From NCBI GenBank assembly GCA_018895315.1, contig JAHIOK010000390.1:1-5119 (forward strand): 5,119 bases of DNA. The letters are read 5' to 3'. Of this stretch, positions 1 to 4,461 are shown piece after piece. The DNA comes from Actinomycetota bacterium (GTDB lineage: Bacteria > Actinomycetota > Actinomycetes > Actinomycetales > Microbacteriaceae). The notes under the pieces are model-generated. The model ran no database searches, was not told the origin of the DNA, and saw only the letters and a list, made by a program, of their open reading frames with translations. A program made the translations under genes and the position numbers. How positions within the stretch are numbered: the stretch's first letter is position 1; each line of letters begins with the position of its first letter.

Positions 1-974
1 AGCGCATCGACGAGCGCTGCGAAACCGTCCATGTCGATGAACGCGTAGTACGGAACCTGGATGCCGAGCAAACCCTCGACAGCGTCCTTCGTTGCCTCGA
101 CACCGGGCGACGAGCCCTGCGACACCGCATCAGGGTAGATCGCATTGCCGTCACGACAGATCTCGACCTCGGTGTAGAGCTGGTTCATGCCGCTGCCCCA
201 GCCGCAAGTCGCGTCGGCATGGCCGGTGTGCACCTTCGGATAGAACTGCTTCATCGGACTGCCGTCGCTGAACGGGAACCCGCCGAGGTCACGCGGAATG
301 CCGATGATCGTGACAGCGCCGGTGTCGGCGTTGATCGACACGACCGAGATGCTGTCGAACCGCATCGAATCGCGCCCCGTGCCGCTGTCTGCCCCGAGGA
401 GCAGGATGTTGTAGTACCCGTCGGACGGAGGAACGGATGCCGCAGAAGCCCCGAAGATCGCTCCGAGCGCATCACGGGCAGACCCCGTGACCCGCGCCCC
501 GTAGACCGCACCGCCGGTCGAGAGAACGAGGCCTGCGGTGGCCAGCGCGGCGATGCCGATGCGCGCGAGTGGTCTGGTCTTCACGAGTCGCACGATGCGG
601 AGCGTGTCGAAGGTCAGCACGAGCCAGAGCACACCGTACGCGGCGAAGACGACCTGAGCCAGCGTCAGCGCGAACCAGTTCGTGGCGACCGTGAAGAACG
701 CCTGGCGCCAGAGCAGCACCGTCAGGGCCGCCAGCACGACGAGCACCCACATGGCGAGGGTCGCTCCGAGGCCGATGCGACCGAGACGCCTGTTGCCTGC
801 GAGAGACTGCGCAGATCCGGGGAGCAGGAAATTGAGGGCGACCAGCCACCAGCCGCGCTTGGCCATCACCTCGGGGGACGAGGTGTTCGGATAGCGCAGC
901 GGACGCTCTTCGACCAGGTGGCGAGGCATCGGCGGGCGCGGGTCTATCCGCCGCGGCGCGCTGGTGACGCTCAC
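1..974 (-). CDS. LCP (LytR-CpsA-Psr) family cell-wall glycopolymer ligase, 3' end outside the window
   Basis: Only the first 324 residues are in the window; the C-terminus lies beyond the left edge. LCP proteins transfer undecaprenyl-linked glycopolymers (teichoic acid-like polymers, arabinogalactan, capsule) to peptidoglycan on the outer face of the membrane. Visible features: a basic, proline-rich cytoplasmic start (1-40), four likely membrane segments (about 42-60, 67-89, 100-122 and 139-160), then the LCP domain from about 188. That domain opens with [10 protein letters not shown] (189-198), followed by R205-F-D207-S, the hallmark IPRD (226-229) and [16 protein letters not shown] near the edge. 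These match the family's phosphate and Mg-binding Arg/Asp positions. The GTG start at 974 is chosen because AAGGG lies 6 nt upstream and GTG overlaps the purE stop (GTGA). An ATG at 929 is possible but lacks this context. C257 and C273 could form an external disulfide (inference). The exact polymer substrate cannot be read from the sequence. Confidence 0.93.
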   Translation of the reverse strand, partial: MSVTSAPRRIDPRPPMPRHLVEERPLRYPNTSSPEVMAKRGWWLVALNFLLPGSAQSLAGNRRLGRIGLGATLAMWVLVVLAALTVLLWRQAFFTVATNWFALTLAQVVFAAYGVLWLVLTFDTLRIVRLVKTRPLARIGIAALATAGLVLSTGGAVYGARVTGSARDALGAIFGASAASVPPSDGYYNILLLGADSGTGRDSMRFDSISVVSINADTGAVTIIGIPRDLGGFPFSDGSPMKQFYPKVHTGHADATCGWGSGMNQLYTEVEICRDGNAIYPDAVSQGSSPGVEATKDAVEGLLGIQVPYYAFIDMDGFAALVDA

Positions 975-1486
975 AGCGAGCCCTTCAACCGGAGATTCTT
1001 CTCCTCGACCTGCGCCTCGAGGTCGCGGGCGTACTGCTCGACACGGTCAGCGAGAGCGGCATCGGATGCGGCGAGAAGTCGGATCGCGAGAAGCCCCGCG
1101 TTCTTCGCACCGCCGATCGACACCGTGGCCACGGGAATGCCCGCAGGCATCTGCACGATGCTGAGCAGCGAATCCATGCCGTCGAGGGTGGCGAGCGGGA
1201 CCGGCACACCGATCACAGGCAGTGGGGTCACCGAGGCGAGCATGCCGGGAAGGTGGGCTGCTCCCCCGGCGCCGGCGATGATCGTCTTGAGTCCTCGTGC
1301 GCGGGCTTCCCGCCCGTAGCGCAGCAGCTTGTCGGGCGTGCGGTGGGCGGAGACCACCTCGACCTCGTGTGGGATACCGAAATCGGTGAGCACCTGCGAG
1401 GCATCGCACATCACGCGCCAATCCGAGTCGGAGCCCATGACGACACCGACCAATGGCGCGTCGGAAGAATGCAGCGGCCCAGTCAC
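971..1486 (-). CDS. purE: N5-carboxyaminoimidazole ribonucleotide mutase (class I PurE)
   Basis: This cytoplasmic enzyme of de novo purine synthesis moves the carboxyl group of N5-CAIR, made by PurK, to C4 to give CAIR. The 171 residues are close to the E. coli protein (169). Visible motifs are [11 protein letters not shown] (13-23, nucleotide phosphate loop), SAHRTP (46-51), whose H48 aligns with the catalytic His45 of E. coli Pur[13 protein letters not shown] (71-82), PVIGVPV (90-96) and [14 protein letters not shown] (109-122). This is the class I pattern that works with PurK, and purK lies just upstream. The start is GTG at 1486: an in-frame TAG is only 12 nt upstream (1498-1496), and the next ATG (residue 17) falls inside the conserved first strand. 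The Shine-Dalgarno is weak (a GGA close to the start). The stop overlaps the start of the LCP gene by 4 nt. A hairpin lies in the 58-nt gap to purK. Confidence 0.97.
   Translation of the reverse strand: MTGPLHSSDAPLVGVVMGSDSDWRVMCDASQVLTDFGIPHEVEVVSAHRTPDKLLRYGREARARGLKTIIAGAGGAAHLPGMLASVTPLPVIGVPVPLATLDGMDSLLSIVQMPAGIPVATVSIGGAKNAGLLAIRLLAASDAALADRVEQYARDLEAQVEEKNLRLKGSL
981..985 (-). promoter_or_regulatory. Ribosome binding site of the LCP gene, inside the purE 3' end
   Basis: On the minus strand AAGGG is followed by a 6-nt spacer and the GTG at 974. It lies within the last codons of purE and is the main reason for choosing the GTG start over the ATG 45 nt downstream. Ribosomes finishing purE would pass directly over it, which fits translational coupling. 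Confidence 0.6.
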
Positions 1487-1516
1487 CCGTCCAGGCTAAG
1501 ACGAGGGCCTGAACAA

Positions 1517-1536
1517 ACGCCGCAACGGCACGGCGT
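1517..1536 (-). terminator. Terminator-like hairpin between purK and purE (weak)
   Basis: On the minus strand ACGCCG, an 8-nt loop and CGGCGT form a perfect 6-bp stem, followed directly by TTGTT. It begins 8 nt after the purK stop codon and ends 30 nt before the purE start. The T-rich tail is short and interrupted, so full termination is unlikely. Partial termination, attenuation or a processing/stability element are alternatives. Only the inverted repeat and tail are seen; the function is inferred. Confidence 0.35.
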
Positions 1537-1544
1537 GATTATCG

Positions 1545-2678
1545 TCAGTCGAAGTGGGATGCCGCGCCACGCGCTTCGTAGACCACGTCGTCGAGCTCCG
1601 CGCCGGATGCATTGACGTGGCCGACCTTGCGACCGGGCCGCGGCGCCTTGCCGTAGGTGTGGATCTTCGCGGCAGGGTGCGCGACCATCGCCGCCGCGAA
1701 TCGTTCGTCGAGACCACCTTCGGCGGGGCCGCCGAGAATGTTGATCATGACCGACCACGGGGCCCGCGGCGACGGGTCGCCGAGCGGCAGATCGAGCACG
1801 GCCCGCAGGTGCTGCTCGAACTGGCTCGTGATCGCGCCATCCTGGGTCCAATGCCCGCTGTTGTGCGGACGCATCGCGAGTTCGTTGACGAGGATGCGCT
1901 CGTCGGTGGTCTCGAAGAGTTCTACTGCCAGCATCCCCGTCACGCTGAGCCCTTCGGCGATCGTGATGGCGACGTGCGCTGCGGCATCGGTGAGCCGTTT
2001 GTCCGCATGCGGAGCAGGAGCGAGCACTTCCGCGCAGACGCCGTCACGCTGCACGGTTTCGACCACGGGATACGTGCGCACTTCACCAGAGGGTCGTCGC
2101 GCGACCTGCTGCGCGAGCTCGCGCGAGAAGTCGACGAGTTCTTCGGCCAGCAGCGACCCGCCGTGGGCGTCTTCGGCGAGCGTCGCGAACCAGTCGTCTG
2201 CCTCGGTCGCGGCAGAGACGACGCGCACGCCCTTGCCGTCGTACCCGCCACGGGGCGTCTTCACCACGACTCGACCGCCGTTCTCGTCGAGGAAGGCCTG
2301 GAGTTCACCTGCATCCGAGACCGCTGCCCACCGCGGCTGCGGCATCCCGAGTTCGTCGAGTTTGGCGCGCATGAGCAGCTTGTCCTGTGCGTAGAGCAGT
2401 GCATGGGGGCCCGGGTGCACGGCGACGCCCGCGTCGACCAGGGCATGCAGCACGGCCTGTGGCACGTGTTCGTGGTCGAAGGTGATGACGTCGACCTCGC
2501 GCGCGAAGGCCAAGACCGTGTCGGCGTCGGTGTAGTCGCCGACGTCGGTGGCGGCGAGTGCGGCCGACATTCCCGACTGCTCAGCCAAGACCCGCAACTC
2601 GATGCCCACCTCGACCGCCGGCGCGATCATCATTCGCGCCAACTGGCCTCCGCCGACCACTCCGACTCGCAGCGACAT
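1545..2678 (-). CDS. purK: 5-(carboxyamino)imidazole ribonucleotide synthase (PurK)
   Basis: PurK uses ATP and bicarbonate to carboxylate AIR to N5-CAIR, the substrate of PurE, in the cytoplasm. The 377-residue protein has the three-part ATP-grasp layout. The N-terminal pre-ATP-grasp domain opens with GVVGGGQLARMM (6-17) and carries TFDHEHVP (66-73). The central ATP-binding part has QDKLLMR (98-104), KTPRGGYDGKG (140-150), whose glycine-rich loop covers ATP, and LLAEELVDFSREL (176-188). The catalytic end has GMLAVELFE (248-256) and NELAMRPHNSGHWT (265-278), where E253 and E266 are the expected Mg ligands and RPHNSGH is the PurK signature. The ATG at 2678 is chosen because AAGGGGG precedes it by 4 nt and the pre-ATP-grasp strand starts at residue 4. 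The frame stays open further upstream to 2894, but that part overlaps the PH-domain gene and looks like nothing. It is followed 58 nt later by purE. Confidence 0.97.
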   Translation of the reverse strand: MSLRVGVVGGGQLARMMIAPAVEVGIELRVLAEQSGMSAALAATDVGDYTDADTVLAFAREVDVITFDHEHVPQAVLHALVDAGVAVHPGPHALLYAQDKLLMRAKLDELGMPQPRWAAVSDAGELQAFLDENGGRVVVKTPRGGYDGKGVRVVSAATEADDWFATLAEDAHGGSLLAEELVDFSRELAQQVARRPSGEVRTYPVVETVQRDGVCAEVLAPAPHADKRLTDAAAHVAITIAEGLSVTGMLAVELFETTDERILVNELAMRPHNSGHWTQDGAITSQFEQHLRAVLDLPLGDPSPRAPWSVMINILGGPAEGGLDERFAAAMVAHPAAKIHTYGKAPRPGRKVGHVNASGAELDDVVYEARGAASHFD

Positions 2679-2682
2679 GTCG

Positions 2683-2689
2683 CCCCCTT
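2683..2689 (-). promoter_or_regulatory. Strong purK ribosome binding site
   Basis: AAGGGGG lies 4 nt before the purK ATG on the minus strand. It is the most purine-rich Shine-Dalgarno in the minus-strand cluster, and it settles the start at 2678 against the longer open frame. Confidence 0.6.
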
Positions 2690-2693
2690 CTTC

Positions 2694-2719
2694 GGGTCCA
2701 TTCTCCCCCGTGGGTCCAT
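2694..2719 (-). repeat. Direct repeat ATGGACCC x2 in the purK leader
   Basis: Read on the minus strand, ATGGACCC occurs twice with starts 18 nt apart (2719-2712 and 2701-2694), filling much of the 58-nt gap between the PH-domain gene and purK. No known regulator is matched. It may be chance in G/C-rich DNA or a small operator. Confidence 0.3.
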
Positions 2720-2736
2720 CGCGCCGCGAACTCGCC

Positions 2737-3309
2737 TCAGGGCAGAGGCGGCGGCGGCGGATAGCCCGGCATTCCGGGCAGCGGCTGCGCGTCACGGTGC
2801 GCAAGGATCTGGCTGACCTCGACCTGGTCGACCAGCACTTCGTGCACGAGGTGGACTCCGGGAACGTCAGCCAACCGCAGCGGCTGGTCGACACCGTTCA
2901 CCAGGGTCAGGGTGCCGGCACCCCACATGCGCTGGAGGATGCCCCGACGCAGCTGAATCGTGTAGCCCCGGGCGTGCGAGAACTCGTGCTGCCGCCGCCG
3001 GAAGAGCCCCGACTTCGCGATCACGCGTCGTGTCGTGATCGTGTAGCTGCGACGACTCCACGCGGCGAACGGCAGGAGAACGAGCAGCACCACGACGACC
3101 CCGGCTGCCGTGAGCAGCATCCAGTCTTCGAAAGGAGCCGGGAGGTTGCGATAGAAGTAGCCGCATGCCCCGACCACCGCGATGAGCACCAGCGCCGACC
3201 AGAAGAGCCGGCGCGCATGCCCGTGGAAGCGGGCGACGCCGAGCTCGGGAGTGGGCGCACCGGGTGCAGGGGTGGGAGGTCGGCCTCCGAAACTCACCGG
3301 CTGGGTCAT
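2737..3309 (-). CDS. Membrane-anchored bacterial PH-domain protein (bPH_2/DUF304-like), function unknown
   Basis: A 190-residue protein recognised by its layout. A Pro/Ala-rich cytoplasmic start (1-30) is followed by two membrane helices (about 35-53 and 64-84) separated by a short loop. A compact beta-rich domain follows (about 86-170), beginning SRRSYTITTRRVIAKSGLFRRR, with RGYTIQLRRGILQRMWGAGTL and a final helix VHEVLVDQVEVSQIL. This YTIT-x-RR / SG pattern is typical of bacterial PH-like domains of the YdbS/YdbT kind. Their ligand is generally unknown. The tail (175-190) is proline-rich and ends in five prolines before LP. The ATG at 3309 is preferred because MTQP starts are usual for such proteins, although its Shine-Dalgarno is poor; a GTG at 3348 would add 13 unremarkable residues. 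A gene of this type sits between birA and purK in mycobacteria too, so its place is conserved although no link to biotin or purines is established. Confidence 0.88.
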   Translation of the reverse strand: MTQPVSFGGRPPTPAPGAPTPELGVARFHGHARRLFWSALVLIAVVGACGYFYRNLPAPFEDWMLLTAAGVVVVLLVLLPFAAWSRRSYTITTRRVIAKSGLFRRRQHEFSHARGYTIQLRRGILQRMWGAGTLTLVNGVDQPLRLADVPGVHLVHEVLVDQVEVSQILAHRDAQPLPGMPGYPPPPPLP

Positions 3310-3417
3310 GCACTCATTGTCAGCGATTGCGGAGCGGGCGCGGTTCACCTCGCCGGTACGGCGGTGGATCCCTCCGGTCCGGGTGGGCGCGGTGTCGGCT
3401 GCGGGGACGATTCGATG
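3310..3417 (-). other. 108-nt gap between birA and the PH-domain gene
   Basis: This is the longest spacer within the minus-strand cluster. It contains a 5-bp GC stem with a 3-nt loop (3351-3363) without a T-run, and on the minus strand GACAAT 6 nt before the PH-domain ATG, a poor match to an actinobacterial -10 box. Together with the weak Shine-Dalgarno, this leaves room for a separate leaderless start of transcription here, but nothing convincing is seen. Confidence 0.3.
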
Positions 3418-4212
3418 TCAGCGGACGTGAAGGACGTCACCCGCGGAGACCGCGGTCGAGGTAACGCCACTGACGACGACCAGCCGCCCCTCGGGGTCGA
3501 TTCGCTGCGCACGCCCGACGAGGGCGGTGCCATCCGGCAAGGACACGCGCACGTCGCTCCCGAGCGTCGTGCAGAGCGCTTCGAGCTCGCCCAGCACACC
3601 GGAGGCCGCCGCATCCCCGCCGGAGACTGCGAGTGCGGCGAGCAGTTCGTCCAGCGCGCGCAGGTAGTCGGCGAGCAGGCGGTCATCGTCGACGTCGCGC
3701 CCGATCGCGGCAAACGAGGTCGCTGTCGTCACGGGCAGGTCGGCGCGCGACATCCGGGTGTTCACTCCCGCGCCGATCACGACAGCATCCGGATGCCCCG
3801 GCACGGCCTCCGCGAGGATTCCGCAGATCTTCGCTCCGTCGACCAGCACGTCGTTGGGCCACTTGAGACCCGTGCTGTGGCCGGTGCCGGCCAGTTGAGC
3901 GGCGACCGCCCGGGTCATCGCGGCGCCCGCGGCGAGCGGGATCCACCCCCGGGCCTCCATCGGGATGCCCGCGACGCGGACCAGCACCGATACCGCCAGG
4001 GCCGTGCCGGCCGGCGCCGTCCACGTGCGGTCGAGGCGACCACGGCCCGACCGCTGGTCGGTGGTCAACCGCAGCGACAGATGCGGCCATCCGCCCGGAT
4101 CCGCCGCAGCCGCGGCTACCACATCGGCGTTGGTGGAGCCCGTGGTCACGGCGATCTCGACACGAGGACTGATGGCTGCGGCGAGGGGGTACCCCTGGGC
4201 TGGGATCGGCAT
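3418..4212 (-). CDS. birA: Biotin--[acetyl-CoA-carboxylase] ligase, monofunctional type without a DNA-binding domain
   Basis: The enzyme activates biotin with ATP to biotinyl-5'-AMP and transfers it to a lysine of biotin carboxyl-carrier domains, such as acyl-CoA carboxylase and pyruvate carboxylase subunits, in the cytoplasm. Visible motifs in its 264 residues are TTGSTNAD (23-30), RSGRGRLDRTW (54-64, the biotinyl-AMP loop, with Asp where E. coli has Gly in GRGRRGR), LKWPNDVLVDGAKICGIL (116-133, the catalytic lysine region) and GAGVN (147-151). A C-terminal SH3-like domain spans about 218-264. There is no N-terminal winged helix, and catalytic motifs start by residue 23, so it should not act as a biotin operon repressor like E. 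coli BirA. The ATG at 4212 fits the family start and has AGGG 8 nt upstream. It is the first gene of the minus-strand cluster. Confidence 0.95.
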   Translation of the reverse strand: MPIPAQGYPLAAAISPRVEIAVTTGSTNADVVAAAAADPGGWPHLSLRLTTDQRSGRGRLDRTWTAPAGTALAVSVLVRVAGIPMEARGWIPLAAGAAMTRAVAAQLAGTGHSTGLKWPNDVLVDGAKICGILAEAVPGHPDAVVIGAGVNTRMSRADLPVTTATSFAAIGRDVDDDRLLADYLRALDELLAALAVSGGDAAASGVLGELEALCTTLGSDVRVSLPDGTALVGRAQRIDPEGRLVVVSGVTSTAVSAGDVLHVR

Positions 4213-4218
4213 GCGTTC

Positions 4219-4224
4219 ACCCTA
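4219..4224 (-). promoter_or_regulatory. TAGGGT box next to the birA start: -10 element or Shine-Dalgarno
   Basis: On the minus strand TAGGGT ends 6 nt before the birA ATG. It fits the actinobacterial -10 pattern TAnnnT at the distance seen for leaderless transcripts starting at the A of ATG. The AGGG within it could equally be a Shine-Dalgarno. A run of seven C lies just upstream (4231-4237). The sequence cannot decide between the two readings. Confidence 0.35.
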
Positions 4225-4286
4225 CGCGCGCCCCCCCGGCATCCGGAGTCGGCCCCGCGCCGCACGAGGGGAATCGGCCCAGGTGC

Positions 4287-4380
4287 GGAGGTTTCGGCGG
4301 AGATCTTCCTCATCCGAACCGAAAATCCTCATCCCGCGCAGGCTCGAAGGGCCGGTGCAGGAGAGTCCGCCGATTCCTCC
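4287..4380. repeat. Long imperfect inverted repeat, about 94 nt, possible MITE/REP-like element or structured leader
   Basis: GGAGGTTTCGGCGGA (4287-4301) is matched by TCCGCCGATTCCTCC (4366-4380), which pairs with it at 13 of 15 positions; only two T-T pairs fail. Moving inward, TTCCT (4306-4310) faces AGGAG (4359-4363) with one G-U pair, so the helix may extend after a small bulge. The whole stretch could fold as a long hairpin, or be a small non-coding element bounded by inverted ends. No target-site duplication was recognised. It is read into the leader of whichever flanking gene starts beyond it. Confidence 0.5.
4307..4334. repeat. Direct repeat TCCTCATCC x2, 19-nt period
   Basis: TCCTCATCC occurs at 4307-4315 and 4326-4334, both inside the inverted-repeat element (GGATGAGGA twice on the minus strand). 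The 19-nt period, close to two helical turns, would suit a dimeric regulator, but no known operator is matched. Confidence 0.4.
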
Positions 4381-4413
4381 ACCGTGCACGCCATCCAGGA
4401 GCTGTCCACCGAT

Positions 4414-4437
4414 GGGCTCCAGGGTCGCCCGGAGCCC
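4414..4437 (+). promoter_or_regulatory. GC-rich hairpin in the DUF559 gene leader
   Basis: GGGCTCC (4414-4420) pairs perfectly with GGAGCCC (4431-4437). Inside, GGG (4422-4424) pairs with CCC (4428-4430) around a TCG loop, leaving a single bulged A at 4421, so the stem has 10 G/C-rich pairs. It ends 13 nt before the ribosome binding site of the gene starting at 4462. No T-run follows on either strand, so it is not a classical intrinsic terminator. A translation- or stability-controlling leader hairpin or a protein-binding site is more likely (inference). Confidence 0.55.
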
Positions 4438-4450
4438 GACAGGACACGCC

Positions 4451-4454
4451 AGGA
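4451..4454 (+). promoter_or_regulatory. Ribosome binding site of the DUF559 gene
   Basis: AGGA lies 7 nt before the ATG at 4462 and supports that start. The encoded winged-helix domain begins only a few residues later, as expected for the family. Confidence 0.55.
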
Positions 4455-4461
4455 TTCGACG

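Larger units (their letters stand above)
4213..4461. promoter_or_regulatory. Divergent intergenic region between birA and the DUF559 gene
   Basis: These 249 nt must hold the promoters of both the minus-strand cluster and the plus-strand DUF559 gene. No clear -35/-10 pair is visible for the plus strand. The region is dominated by inverted repeats: a long imperfect one (4287-4380) and a tight hairpin (4414-4437), listed separately. Confidence 0.6.

Noticed and set aside
219..1319. 366-codon open frame on the plus strand
   Set aside because: It is antisense to the LCP and purE genes, both with clear family motifs. The translation is Arg/Pro/Ala-rich and shows no domain, typical of high-GC shadow frames.
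2630..2719. 30-codon upstream frame (ATG 2719 to TGA 2630) overlapping the purK start
   Set aside because: No Shine-Dalgarno precedes its ATG and its second half is just purK read in another frame. A regulatory uORF cannot be supported.
1554..2816. 420-codon open frame on the plus strand opposite purK
   Set aside because: purK is certain from its ATP-grasp motifs. The antisense product has no recognisable motif and no convincing ribosome binding site.
2679..2894. N-terminal extension of purK up to 2894
   Set aside because: It overlaps the PH-domain gene in another frame, has no family similarity, and the ATG at 2678 has a strong Shine-Dalgarno at the conserved family start.
3310..3348. GTG start at 3348 for the PH-domain protein
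   Set aside because: It adds 13 residues without similarity, and its only purine-rich stretch touches the start codon. The ATG at 3309 gives the usual MTQP start, though the choice is not certain.
3351..3363. 5-bp hairpin CGCCG-GTA-CGGCG downstream of birA as a terminator
   Set aside because: It has a short stem, no T-run on the minus strand, and is of a size expected by chance at this GC content.
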